The position numbers and the translations under genes are program-made. Below are positions 9,057 through 18,723 of a stretch of DNA of 54,553 nucleotides, piece by piece. The DNA comes from Candidatus Oscillochloris fontis (lineage in GTDB: Bacteria; Chloroflexota; Chloroflexia; Chloroflexales; Chloroflexaceae): the NCBI RefSeq assembly GCF_004138135.1, contig NZ_RYFD01000029.1:1-54553 (forward strand), given 5' to 3'. The notes below the pieces were generated by a model that saw only the letters and a program-made list of their open reading frames with translations, did not search any database and was not told the DNA's origin. Each line of letters begins with the position of its first letter. The first letter of the stretch is position 1.

Positions 9057-9166
9057 CAGGGCATGGGCAAAGTCACCTCCGGTGGGGGGGCGGGAACGGC
9101 TGCGCCGCCAAAACATACCAAAAATGGGGTTTGGGGCGTAGCCCCAAGAACGTTGCCCATGCCCTG
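9057..9166. repeat. Hairpin element in the leader of the defence operon
   Basis: Fourteen-base perfect arms (CAGGGCATGGGCAA at 9057 and its complement at 9153) enclose 82 bases. The enclosed part contains a second hairpin, TTGGGGC-GTA-GCCCCAA (9131-9147). The inner TGGGGCGTAGCCCC core recurs at 29922, so this is a dispersed repeat. It ends 35 bases before the helicase start codon. A TATACT box at 9043-9048, without a convincing -35, could start a transcript that carries the element as leader. Confidence 0.65.
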
Positions 9167-9201
9167 CTGGAGGTACACGAAACTTTATTGAGGACATACC
9201 T

Positions 9202-12200
9202 ATGCCCCCAGCAGATCAGAATCCGTTCGAGTCTGGTATTCGGGATAACCGTTCGCGGGGTCGGGTGGGCGATTTTCTGCGTGCGCAGGTTCAGCCGGGT
9301 GCGCACCTCGCTTTTGTTTCGGCCTATTTCACGATCTATGCCTACCACCAACTCCAAGGGACACTTGATCAGATCGAACACCTGCGCTTCCTCTTTGGGG
9401 AACCGCGCTTTATACGCACGCTCGATCCTGATCGCAGCGATGCGAAGGCGTTCGCGATCCAAGAAGATGGCCTCAAACTTGCTACGCTCTTGAGCCAACA
9501 TCGGGTGGCCCGCGAGTGCGCTGCGTGGATCAGGCAGAAAGTGGCCATCCGCTCGGTGAAGCAGGCGGGGTTGCTCCACGGTAAGCTCTACCATATCAAT
9601 AATGGCGGGCTTGATGAGGCGCTCCTCGGTAGCTCCAACTTTACCGTGCGGGGTCTTGGTCTGGCTCCTACCAATAGTAATATCGAACTCAATCTGGTTG
9701 TTGATAGTAGCCGCGACCGCCGCGACCTCAAGCAGTGGTTTGATGAGATCTGGGAGAATCACGATCTGGTGGTTGATGTGCGCGATGAGGTGCTTCAGTA
9801 TCTTGCGCAGCTCTATGTCAATCATTCACCCCAGTTGATCTACTATAAGACGCTCTTTCATCTCTTTGAGCGTTATCTTGATGAACAACAACGCAGTGAT
9901 CTGCTCGATGTCCATACCCAGATCGTTGATAGCGATATTTGGCAGTCGCTCTATGAGTTCCAGCGCGATGGTGTCAAGGGCGCAATCAATAAGATGATGC
10001 GTCATAATGGGTGTATCATTGCTGATAGTGTCGGTTTGGGTAAGACCTATGAGGCGCTGGCGATTATTAAGTATTTTGAATTGCGCAATGATAAGGTATT
10101 GGTACTCTGCCCGAAGAAGTTGCGCGAAAATTGGACGATCTATCAGGCGCAGAATAATAGCCCGCTTAATCCCTTTTTGCGTGATCGCTTTAGTTATACG
10201 GTGCTCTCACATACCGATCTGAGTCGCGATGGTGGTTATGCCGATGGAATCAATCTGGCAACCCTCAATTGGGGTAATTATGATCTGGTGGTGATTGATG
10301 AGTCGCATAATTTCCGTAACAATACCCGTGGCCGCCGTGATGAGGAGGGCAATCTGATCCGTAAGAGCCGCTACGAACGGCTTATGGAGGATATTATTCA
10401 GCAGGGGGTGCGCACGAAGGTGTTGCTGCTTTCGGCCACGCCGGTTAATAACGATCTGCGTGATCTGCGTAACCAGATCTATCTGCTGACGGGGGGGGCC
10501 GATAGTGCCTTTAGGGAGTCGCTTGGTATTGAGAGCCTGGAACAGACCCTCACTGTTGCCCAGCGTACCTTTAGCGAGTGGGCACGCAAAGGGAGTGAGC
10601 GCCGTACCAGTGTGCTGCTGGAACGCCTGAGTGCGGGTTTTTTTAGCCTGCTTGATGCGTTGACGATTGCGCGTTCGCGCAAGCATATTCAGCGTTACTA
10701 TGGGGCAACTATCGCTGCATTAGGCGGCTTCCCTGAACGTAAACGCCCCTTGGCGATCTATCCTGAGATTGATCTCGATGGACTCTTTATGTCCTATGAC
10801 AAGCTCAATGATGAGATCTCGAACTACCGTTTGGCGCTCTTCAACCCCACCCGCTATGTGCGCCCCGAATTTCGCGCACGCTATGAGCAGGCCAGCCAAC
10901 GCGATCAGAAGACGCGCTATTTTAGCCAGGGGTTGCGTGAACAGTCGCTGATTGGGATGATGAAGGTCAATTTCCTCAAACGCTTGGAGAGTTCGGTCGC
11001 TTCGTTTGGGATTACGCTGAAGCGCACGGTGGAGAAGATTCGTGCGCTTGAGGATCAGATTAAGCAGTTTAAGTCTGTCCAGGATGCCGAGATTGTGGTC
11101 GAGCCGCCTTCGCTTGATGTGCTTGATGCTGAAGATGAGGAACTGCGCGATATTCTGCTGGTCGGCCAGAGTCTCAAGTTTCAACTCGCACACCTCGATA
11201 TTGATACCTGGTTGCACGATCTCCAGAATGATAAGCAGCAACTCCATGGCCTCTATATCGCGGCGCGTGATGTTGGCCCCGAACGCGATGCAAAGTTGGC
11301 TAAACTGAAGGAGTTGATTCGGGCAAAGGTGTCTCATCCACCACTCGATACGCATGGGCAACCTAACCGTAAGCTGCTGGTCTTTACGGCATTTGCCGAT
11401 ACGGCTGCCTATCTCTATACCCAGTTGGCTCCCTGGGTGCAGCAGGAATTTGGTATCCATGCGGCGCTGGTGTCGGGTGGCGCTGCCGAAAATAGAACCA
11501 GTTTCGGGCGTGCGCAGTTCAATGAGATCCTGACCAATTTTGCCCCGCGTGCGAAACAGCGCGACCGTATGCCCACTATGCCCCAGGATGCGGAGATTGA
11601 TCTGCTGATTGCTACCGATTGCATCTCTGAGGGTCAGAATCTGCAAGATTGTGATTACCTCGTGAATTATGATATTCACTGGAATCCGGTGCGTATCATT
11701 CAGCGTTTTGGGCGGATTGATCGCCTGCGCAGTAGCAATCAGGCGGTGCAGATGGTGAATTTCTGGCCGACCCAGGATCTGAATAAGTATATCAATTTGA
11801 AGAATCGGGTTGAGGCGCGCATGGCGCTGGTTGATGTCACCACAACGGGTGATGATAACCTGTTGGCGAATGAGCAGCTTGAAGAATTGATCGCTGATGA
11901 TCTGCGTTACCGCGACCGCCAGTTGCTGCGGCTGCGCGATGAGGTGCTCGATCTGGAGGATTTTAGCGAGAGTGTGGCGCTTACCGAGTTTACGCTTGAT
12001 GATTTTCGTGCCGATCTGCTGCGCTTCCTGCAAACCAATCGGCGCATGCTTGCCGATCTGCCGCTGGGTCTCTATGCCGTGGTGCCTGCCGATGCGCCCC
12101 ATGAGGCCATCCGTCCCGGGGTGATCTTCTGCCTACGCCAAAAGCGGCCAACCGGCGAGACCCATATCGTCAATCCGCTCCAGCCCTACTATCTGGTCTA

Positions 12201-12519
12201 TGTCTATGCCGATGGCACGGTGCGCTTCGGGTTTGCGCATCCCAAGCAGATCCTCGAAATCTATCGCCTGCTCTGCGCTGATCGTGCCGCTGCTGATGCG
12301 GCGCTCTGTGCGCTCTTCGACCAAGAGACTCATGATGGGCACGATATGGTACGCTATAATCTGCTGCTCGAAGCATCTCTGCGCGATATTGAGCGCCGGT
12401 TTAGCCGCCGCGCTGCCGCGACCCTGACGAGTGGCCGCACGGGGGTGTTGCCCGAACGCGCACAGCAGGTGCGCTCGTCTGATGATGTTGATCTGATTAC
12501 GTGGTTGGTGGTACAGTGA
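9202..12519 (+). CDS. PLD-nuclease/SNF2-family helicase, defence-associated
   Basis: The protein has 1105 residues. The N-terminal phospholipase D-like domain carries HGK (H126, K128) and LLGSSNFT (about 142-148), a single HKD half-site in which the usual Asp position is Asn. Such domains act as dimeric nucleases. A superfamily 2 SNF2-type motor follows: Walker A VGLGKT (K281), DESH box (366-369), motif III LLLSATPVNN, and the C-terminal helicase lobe ending QRFGRIDRLR (from 834). It likely translocates on DNA and cuts it. Its stop overlaps the methyltransferase start by 4 bases. The architecture resembles DISARM DrmD-type or type ISP motors, but here the nuclease is PLD and is fused to the helicase. 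Confidence 0.88.
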   Translation: MPPADQNPFESGIRDNRSRGRVGDFLRAQVQPGAHLAFVSAYFTIYAYHQLQGTLDQIEHLRFLFGEPRFIRTLDPDRSDAKAFAIQEDGLKLATLLSQHRVARECAAWIRQKVAIRSVKQAGLLHGKLYHINNGGLDEALLGSSNFTVRGLGLAPTNSNIELNLVVDSSRDRRDLKQWFDEIWENHDLVVDVRDEVLQYLAQLYVNHSPQLIYYKTLFHLFERYLDEQQRSDLLDVHTQIVDSDIWQSLYEFQRDGVKGAINKMMRHNGCIIADSVGLGKTYEALAIIKYFELRNDKVLVLCPKKLRENWTIYQAQNNSPLNPFLRDRFSYTVLSHTDLSRDGGYADGINLATLNWGNYDLVVIDESHNFRNNTRGRRDEEGNLIRKSRYERLMEDIIQQGVRTKVLLLSATPVNNDLRDLRNQIYLLTGGADSAFRESLGIESLEQTLTVAQRTFSEWARKGSERRTSVLLERLSAGFFSLLDALTIARSRKHIQRYYGATIAALGGFPERKRPLAIYPEIDLDGLFMSYDKLNDEISNYRLALFNPTRYVRPEFRARYEQASQRDQKTRYFSQGLREQSLIGMMKVNFLKRLESSVASFGITLKRTVEKIRALEDQIKQFKSVQDAEIVVEPPSLDVLDAEDEELRDILLVGQSLKFQLAHLDIDTWLHDLQNDKQQLHGLYIAARDVGPERDAKLAKLKELIRAKVSHPPLDTHGQPNRKLLVFTAFADTAAYLYTQLAPWVQQEFGIHAALVSGGAAENRTSFGRAQFNEILTNFAPRAKQRDRMPTMPQDAEIDLLIATDCISEGQNLQDCDYLVNYDIHWNPVRIIQRFGRIDRLRSSNQAVQMVNFWPTQDLNKYINLKNRVEARMALVDVTTTGDDNLLANEQLEELIADDLRYRDRQLLRLRDEVLDLEDFSESVALTEFTLDDFRADLLRFLQTNRRMLADLPLGLYAVVPADAPHEAIRPGVIFCLRQKRPTGETHIVNPLQPYYLVYVYADGTVRFGFAHPKQILEIYRLLCADRAAADAALCALFDQETHDGHDMVRYNLLLEASLRDIERRFSRRAAATLTSGRTGVLPERAQQVRSSDDVDLITWLVVQ

Positions 12520-15500
12520 ATACTCCCTCCCTCCTCGCATCGCTTAAAGATACCCTCGCCTCCCTCGCCACCGCGCCCCTCGCCTCTACGGCACGGTCTC
12601 TCCTGGCCACTCTCGGCTATCAGAGCCAGCGCTGGTTGGAGTTTGAGCCGACTCCTGCGGCGTTCTGTGCGATGTTCGATCCCGATCAGCGCATGAACCC
12701 CACCCATGCCCGCCTTAGTCAGTGGCTTTCGGTGGCGATGTTGGCGCAGATTACGGGTGAGGAATTGGCTACTCGTGCCCAACTCCATCTTGATCTGGGT
12801 GCGCCACCCAACTTTAATGCCCAAACCTATCAGTCGTTACTCTTCTTTGCGGTTGATCTCGCGCCTAAGCCCGCTGCGCGCCCCTATACCCGTGGCGAGT
12901 TGGCGACGATAACCCGCGAGATCAATAAGCTCTTCCTTATGCCGGTAAGCGTGATCTTTCGCTATGATGCCACCCTGACGCTGGCGATTGTCACCCACCG
13001 CCCCCATCGCCGCGATGCTAACCGCGATGTCCTGGAGAAGGTGTCGCTCATCCGTGATCTGGATCTCTCCGCCCCCCACCGCGCCCACCTGGAGATCCTG
13101 GCTGATCTGAGTCTGCCCGCGCTGCTTTCCCGCCAGACGATCAGCGGCTTCGCCGATCTCCAACGCGCTTGGGCACGCACGCTCGATAGTAGCGAACTGA
13201 ATCGGCGCTTCTACCGCGAGATTGCTAATTGGTATTTCTGGGCGGTGCAGGTGGTGGAGTTCCCTGATGATGCGACCCCGCGCCCGCGCCGCAATGCCGA
13301 CCGGGTCATCCGCCTGATTACGCGCCTCATCTTTATCTGGTTCCTGCGCGAGAAGGGGCTGGTTGACCCGCGTCTCTTCCGGCGTGCCGAGGTTGCCGAT
13401 CTGCTCGTGTCGCTTGATGATGCTGCCAGTAGTTACTATCTGGCGATTTTGCAGAATCTCTTCTTTGGTACGCTCAATCAGGAGATGCGCAAGCGCGCCT
13501 TCCGCCGCCCCGAACAGAATTATGGGGCCACCAATCTCTATCGCCATGCCGCGCTCTTCCGCGATCCGCAGGCGGCGCTGACGATCTTTGCGCGGATCCC
13601 CTTCCTCAATGGCGGTCTCTTTGAGTGTCTCGATGATGTTGAGCAGAAGCCGCCGCTGCGGATTGATGGCTTCTCCGACCGCCCCGATAGCCAGCCCTGT
13701 GTGCCCAATGCGCTCTTCTTTACCGCTCAGCCGCTGGCGGTCGATCTCAATAGTGCCTATGGTACCCGTGGCCGCCGCTATGAGGTGCGCGGTCTCTTGG
13801 AGATTCTGGAGAGCTATAAGTTTACGGTGGCCGAAAATACGCCGATTGAAGAAGATGTCGCGCTTGACCCCGAACTGCTCGGTCAGGTCTTTGAGAACCT
13901 GCTGGCGGCCTATAACCCGGAGACGGAGACGACCGCACGCAAGGAGACGGGGTCGTTCTATACGCCGCGCCATATTGTGGCCTATATGGTGGATGAGTCG
14001 CTGCTGCTCTACCTCCAGCCGCATCTGCCCGCCACCCCCGACCGAGAGGCGCGGCTGCGCGAATTGCTGGCCTATAACGATCTGCCGCCGCGCTTTAGTC
14101 CCGATGAGATCGCACTGTTGATCCGCGCTCTCGATAGCCTGACGATGATCGATCCCGCCTGTGGCTCTGGGGCCTTCCCCATGGGTGCCTTGCAGAAGTT
14201 GGTCTTCCTGCTCAATAAGCTCGATCCCGGCAACCACGCCTGGAAGGCGCGCCAGATTGCCCGCGCTCAAGAGATCGAGGATACCCTGGCCCGTGAGGCG
14301 GCGATTGAGAGTATCGAGGAAGCCTTTGAGCGCAATGATCTTGATTATGGGCGTAAGCTCTTCCTGATCGAAAATGTGATCTATGGGGTGGACATCCAGC
14401 CGATTGCGGTGCAGATCGCCAAGTTGCGCTGCTTCATCAGCCTGATTGTCGAGCAGCAGGTACATGATGAGCGCGATAACCGGGGCATTCGCCCGTTGCC
14501 CAACCTAGAGACCAAGTTTGTCGCCGCTGATGCGCTGCATAGTCTGACCGGCCAGGGCGCACTGCGCAGCGATAGGGTGATCGCCCTCGAACACCAGTTG
14601 AAGCAGGTGCGTTCGGCCTATTTTAGTGCCAAGACGCCCCCAACCAAGCGCAAGTATCGCGAGCAGGATCGCAGCCTGCGCCAGGAGTTGCAGACCCAGC
14701 TTGAGGCTGAGGGCATGCCCAAGGCGACCGCCGCCGCGCTTGCCGAGTGGGACCCCTACGCCCAGAATCGCCACGCGCCCTTCTTCGACCCGGAGTGGAT
14801 GTTCGGGCGTGAGCAGGGCTTTGCGCTGGTGATCGCCAACCCGCCCTATGTGCGCCAGGAGCAGATCAAGGAGCGCAAGCCCGCGCTGCAACAACGCTAC
14901 ACCACCTACACCGGCACCGCCGATCTCTATGTCTACTTCTACGAGCGCGGCGTCCAACTGCTCAAACCGGGCGGCATCCTCACCTTCATCTCCTCCAACA
15001 AGTTCTTCCGCGCTGGCTACGGAAAGAATCTGCGCAGCTACCTAAAGCAGCATACCCACATCCAGCAGATCATAGACTTTGGCGACGCACCGATCTTTAC
15101 GGCTATCGCCTACCCCAGCATCATCATTGCCCAGAAGCATACCGACGCGCAGGCCAGCAGCGATACGGCGAGCGAGCAGCGCCTGCTGGCGCTCAACTGG
15201 AACCCGGCCAGCCGCCTCGACGAGTTCCCGGAGGTGATGGCCAACACCCGCGCCGCCGCTGCCAACCCCACCCCCAGCGGCCCGCTCATCCTCCAGCGCA
15301 GCCTGAGCGACGACGGCTGGCGCCTTGAGGGTGCCGCCACCCAGCGCCTCCTGGAGAAGCTGCGCCGCGCTGGCAAGCCGCTCGGTGAGTATGTCGGGGG
15401 AAGGTTCTATCGCGGGATCTTGACCGGCTTCAACGAAGCTTTCGTGGTGGATCGCGCCACCCGCGACCGCCTGATCGCCGCACACCCCTCCAGTGCCGAG

Positions 15501-16184
15501 GTGCTCAAGCCCTTCCTGCGCGGGCGCGATGTGAAGCGCTGGCGGGTAGACTTTGCCGAACAATACCTGATCAAGATAGAATCCTCCGAGAACACACAGC
15601 ATCCCTGGTCAGGCAAGCCAGAAAGCGCGGCTGAACATATCTTTGCCAGCCACTATCCAGCCATTCATAGCTGGTTTGAGCCATTGCGGAGCAATCTGAT
15701 CAAACGCCAAGATCAGGGACACTATTTCTGGGAACTGCGTTCATGCGCCTACTGGCAGGAGTTTGAGCAGGCGAAGATCGTATATCCAGACATCTACGAA
15801 CACCAGAGCTTTTCTTTTGACCGCTCAAAATACTACGCAGGTAACACCTGCTACTTCATACCCACTGAAGAGATCTGGATGTGTGGTCTACTCAATTCCA
15901 CGGCGATAGAGTGGTTCTACTCATTTACCTCGAATCGTATCAGAGGTGGTTATTTGCGGGCATTTAGTGACTACATGAAACAACTCCCCATCCCGCCCGC
16001 AGAGACCAGCAACGCCATCGGGGGGCTCGTAGAGCGAATACTGGCACTGAAGGGCGAGGAGCGCCACGCGGACGTGGGCGCATTGGAGCGCGAGATTAAC
16101 GAGCGGGTGTATGCGTTATACGGGCTACGCCCGGATGAGATACGGATGATCGAGGAGATAGTGGGCGGAGGAGAAGGGGTATGA
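12516..16184 (+). CDS. Eco57I/PglX-like N6-adenine DNA methyltransferase with specificity domain
   Basis: The protein has about 1222 residues from a GTG that overlaps the helicase stop (GTGA); an in-frame GTG at 12501 is the alternative. A large helical N-terminal region includes LITRLIFIWFLREKGLVDP. The methylase core follows, with TARKETGSFYTPRHIV, SAM motif I DPACGSGAF (about residue 546) and catalytic NPPY (about 775, VIANPPYVRQEQ). The C-terminal third (FYRGILTGFNEAFVVD, LKPFLRGRDVKRW) matches TaqI-type specificity domains. I see no PD-(D/E)xK nuclease motif, so cleavage would have to come from the PLD helicase. It probably modifies a specific adenine to mark self DNA. Confidence 0.88.
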   Translation: MNTPSLLASLKDTLASLATAPLASTARSLLATLGYQSQRWLEFEPTPAAFCAMFDPDQRMNPTHARLSQWLSVAMLAQITGEELATRAQLHLDLGAPPNFNAQTYQSLLFFAVDLAPKPAARPYTRGELATITREINKLFLMPVSVIFRYDATLTLAIVTHRPHRRDANRDVLEKVSLIRDLDLSAPHRAHLEILADLSLPALLSRQTISGFADLQRAWARTLDSSELNRRFYREIANWYFWAVQVVEFPDDATPRPRRNADRVIRLITRLIFIWFLREKGLVDPRLFRRAEVADLLVSLDDAASSYYLAILQNLFFGTLNQEMRKRAFRRPEQNYGATNLYRHAALFRDPQAALTIFARIPFLNGGLFECLDDVEQKPPLRIDGFSDRPDSQPCVPNALFFTAQPLAVDLNSAYGTRGRRYEVRGLLEILESYKFTVAENTPIEEDVALDPELLGQVFENLLAAYNPETETTARKETGSFYTPRHIVAYMVDESLLLYLQPHLPATPDREARLRELLAYNDLPPRFSPDEIALLIRALDSLTMIDPACGSGAFPMGALQKLVFLLNKLDPGNHAWKARQIARAQEIEDTLAREAAIESIEEAFERNDLDYGRKLFLIENVIYGVDIQPIAVQIAKLRCFISLIVEQQVHDERDNRGIRPLPNLETKFVAADALHSLTGQGALRSDRVIALEHQLKQVRSAYFSAKTPPTKRKYREQDRSLRQELQTQLEAEGMPKATAAALAEWDPYAQNRHAPFFDPEWMFGREQGFALVIANPPYVRQEQIKERKPALQQRYTTYTGTADLYVYFYERGVQLLKPGGILTFISSNKFFRAGYGKNLRSYLKQHTHIQQIIDFGDAPIFTAIAYPSIIIAQKHTDAQASSDTASEQRLLALNWNPASRLDEFPEVMANTRAAAANPTPSGPLILQRSLSDDGWRLEGAATQRLLEKLRRAGKPLGEYVGGRFYRGILTGFNEAFVVDRATRDRLIAAHPSSAEVLKPFLRGRDVKRWRVDFAEQYLIKIESSENTQHPWSGKPESAAEHIFASHYPAIHSWFEPLRSNLIKRQDQGHYFWELRSCAYWQEFEQAKIVYPDIYEHQSFSFDRSKYYAGNTCYFIPTEEIWMCGLLNSTAIEWFYSFTSNRIRGGYLRAFSDYMKQLPIPPAETSNAIGGLVERILALKGEERHADVGALEREINERVYALYGLRPDEIRMIEEIVGGGEGV

Positions 16185-17605
16185 GATCTTCCAATGAGAC
16201 CCAAACGAGAGTCCGATCCCACGTTGCAGAGGATGAAAAGATCCCCATACTCTTACGCGCATTAAGTCTTCTTGGCCCCGATCCGCATAGCGCAGAAGAG
16301 ATTGCAGAGATCTTCGAGGCCACCGACGCCTTACCCGAACTCAGCAACCAAGAACGGCGGGAGCTCCTACAGCAAGCCACCAACCTAACCCCCATCGTCC
16401 TCTATGACGCTGCTGCCCAGACGTGGCAACTCATGCCAGCGGGATATGATCGGCTTGATGAGATCAGCACTGCGACCGAGATCATTGACGATGAGACAAC
16501 AATACCATTTGATCCGGCAGACATTCGTTTTGAGGTAGGCCAGGATTCAATCTTCTCGATTCTACAACAAATTGAGGACAGCGCGATCATTATCGCCCCT
16601 GACTTTCAGCGTCACTTTGTCTGGGACAGCGTGCGCCAGAGCCAACTGATCGAGTCCATCCTGCTGCGCATACCCTTACCGCCGATCTATCTCAGTGCTG
16701 AACGTGACGACACACTCGTCGTCATGGATGGTCTTCAGCGACTTACCACACTCAAGCGTTTTTGTAGCGACAAGACACTCAAACTCAAGGGGCTACGCTA
16801 CCTCAAAGAGCTTGAAGGGAAGGGATTTCATGATCTGCACCCTCCACAGCGACAAATTCTGTTACACCGCACCAAACTCACACTCTATACAGTAACCTCC
16901 TCCACACCCAAAGAAGTACGTTTTGAAATCTTCTCACGTGTCAACCGGGGTGGACTAACCCTAACCGCCCAAGAGATCCGCAATGCCCTCTACCAGGGTA
17001 AAGCCACAACCATGCTCAAAGAATTAGCCGAGTCAGAGGATTTTCTGCGCGTCACCGGGCGATCAATCAACGCAAGACGTATGGATGATCGCGAATGTGT
17101 CCTGCGCTTTCTCGCATTCACACTTGAGCGTTATGATCGTTTTGGGAACACCAACGATCCGAAAGCGCCGCGCAACCTCGACAGCCTACTCAACCGCACG
17201 ATGGAGATACTCAATCAGCACAGTGATTCACGGAATCAATCGCTGGATCATCTGTTCAAAGAGAGTCTACGAAAAGCAGAACTACTCTTTGGCGAGTTAG
17301 CATTTCGCAAAATTGACCGGGACGCATTTGATCGTCGCCACCTGAGTGAGACAGGGCAATACCAATGGGCAGGAGGCAAACGCAACCCGATAAGCAAAGC
17401 CCTCTTTGAGATCTGGACAGTATTGCTCATCCCATACAGTCAAGAGCAAGTCAGCATGCAGCGCAATGCGATTATCGAGGGTTTTCTGGCGCTGCTGAAT
17501 GATGAAAGCTTTCTGAAAGCCATTTCGCTTGCCACCGGCGGACGTGACGCCATCATGTACCGTTTCTCAAAACTTGAACTGCTGCTCAACGAGGCACTGT
17601 CATGA
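16181..17605 (+). CDS. DUF262 (ParB/GmrSD-like) domain protein
   Basis: The protein has 474 residues. The central DUF262 domain, about residues 115-290, shows the family signatures PDFQRHFVWD, IPLPPIYL, MDGLQRLTTLKRF and FEIFSRVNRGGLTLTAQEIR. The D-G-x-Q-R motif is the nucleotide-binding/hydrolysing signature of ParB-like folds and of GmrS in the type IV GmrSD enzymes. The preceding 110 residues are unrecognised. I see no DUF1524 HNH nuclease motif at the C-terminus, so this is not a full GmrSD fusion. ATG overlaps the methyltransferase stop (ATGA), and its own stop overlaps the ATPase start the same way. Confidence 0.85.
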   Translation: MRSSNETQTRVRSHVAEDEKIPILLRALSLLGPDPHSAEEIAEIFEATDALPELSNQERRELLQQATNLTPIVLYDAAAQTWQLMPAGYDRLDEISTATEIIDDETTIPFDPADIRFEVGQDSIFSILQQIEDSAIIIAPDFQRHFVWDSVRQSQLIESILLRIPLPPIYLSAERDDTLVVMDGLQRLTTLKRFCSDKTLKLKGLRYLKELEGKGFHDLHPPQRQILLHRTKLTLYTVTSSTPKEVRFEIFSRVNRGGLTLTAQEIRNALYQGKATTMLKELAESEDFLRVTGRSINARRMDDRECVLRFLAFTLERYDRFGNTNDPKAPRNLDSLLNRTMEILNQHSDSRNQSLDHLFKESLRKAELLFGELAFRKIDRDAFDRRHLSETGQYQWAGGKRNPISKALFEIWTVLLIPYSQEQVSMQRNAIIEGFLALLNDESFLKAISLATGGRDAIMYRFSKLELLLNEALS

Positions 17606-18723
17606 TCACAAGCCTGCACCTACAGAACTTCAAATGCTTTAGTGACCAACGCATCGCATTTGGGCCACTCACCCTCCTGGTAGGCGCAAATGCCTCTGGC
17701 AAATCAAGCGTAATCCAGTCATTGTTGCTCCTGCGACAATCACATATACAACAGCGGCTCCAAGAGGGCAAGCTACTCTTAGCCGGGCCACTCGTCAATG
17801 TCGGCACCGCCAGCGACATCTATAGCCTCGATCCCATCGAAGAAGAAGAGCCTTGTATCCACTTGGGGCTTGACGAGGTAGATGAGATACACACACCCTT
17901 TAGATTTCAGATTGATACTGGTGATCAAACGAGCTACGTATTACATGGCACCGATGGGCCATATCACCCAGGCAACCTCTTCCAACCAGCATGGAATTAC
18001 CTGAATGCCGAACGTATTGGCCCCCGCCTACTCTACCCCTTACCAACCGATGATCGCTGGCCAAACGATGTCGGCATCCATGGAGAGTACGCACCATTCA
18101 TTCTCGGTCGCTCAAAGCAACGCGATCTCATCGCGAATGACGCCGCGCTTGCCGATGACCGCACCGGAGAGATCGAATCGCGGTCGCTCACCGAGCAAGT
18201 CCGACTCTGGATGCGTCAGATCATTGCCGATGTTGAACTCAAGGCAACACTCCTCAATGAAGCGGATCAAGTCAAAGTGATGTTTGGCAATCGGGGGCCA
18301 GACGATCTTGTCCGTCCCACCAACATCGGCTTCGGGCTCATCTACACGCTCCCCATCGTCGTAGCGGCACTCGTAGCCCCGCCGGGGTCACTCCTCATCA
18401 TCGAGAACCCCGAAGCCCACCTCCACCCGCGCAGCCAATCAATCATGGGGCGATTTTTAGCCCGCGTCGCCGCCGCCGGGGTGCAGGTGGTGGTAGAGAC
18501 GCACAGCGACCATATTCTGAACGGGATTCGCGTAGCGGTACGCCAGGGTGCGTGGGGGCAAGCGATCAGCGCCGATGATGTTGTGATCCAGTACTTTATT
18601 GCGGCGAACGACGGACGACCGCTGCGGGTGCGCCAACCGCGTCTCTACGCAGACGGAGGCATTGACCCATGGCCAAGAGGTTTCTTCGACCAGATGGATG
18701 ACGATCTGCGGGAGTTACTCTAA
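17602..18723 (+). CDS. AAA/ABC-type ATPase with DUF3696-like C-terminus
   Basis: The 373-residue RecF/OLD-like ATPase begins ITSLHLQNFKCFSDQRI. Walker A is GANASGKSS (28-36), Walker B is LLIIENPEAHLHPRSQ, and the switch histidine is in VVVETHSDHILNGIR. The last about 25 residues (LYADGGIDPWPRGFFDQMDD) match the DUF3696 tail. There is no TOPRIM nuclease domain, so it would power or sense rather than cut. DUF262 and DUF3696 proteins are often neighbours in bacterial genomes (my recollection). Start overlaps the DUF262 stop by 4 bases. The downstream gene begins on its last base. Confidence 0.88.
   Translation: MITSLHLQNFKCFSDQRIAFGPLTLLVGANASGKSSVIQSLLLLRQSHIQQRLQEGKLLLAGPLVNVGTASDIYSLDPIEEEEPCIHLGLDEVDEIHTPFRFQIDTGDQTSYVLHGTDGPYHPGNLFQPAWNYLNAERIGPRLLYPLPTDDRWPNDVGIHGEYAPFILGRSKQRDLIANDAALADDRTGEIESRSLTEQVRLWMRQIIADVELKATLLNEADQVKVMFGNRGPDDLVRPTNIGFGLIYTLPIVVAALVAPPGSLLIIENPEAHLHPRSQSIMGRFLARVAAAGVQVVVETHSDHILNGIRVAVRQGAWGQAISADDVVIQYFIAANDGRPLRVRQPRLYADGGIDPWPRGFFDQMDDDLRELL

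Noticed and set aside
10720-12102. Minus-strand 460-residue frame inside the helicase
   Set aside because: Shadow of the helicase gene, which has intact motifs throughout.
12501-12515. Upstream GTG as methyltransferase start
   Set aside because: In frame but neither start has a strong ribosome site. The GTG at 12516 gives the same 4-base overlap used by the next genes, so it was preferred.
16181-17605. GmrSD type IV restriction enzyme
   Set aside because: Only the DUF262 half is present; the DUF1524 HNH domain needed for a fused GmrSD is not visible.
17602-18723. OLD/Gabija-type nuclease
   Set aside because: ATPase motifs are present but no TOPRIM domain follows; the tail is DUF3696-like.
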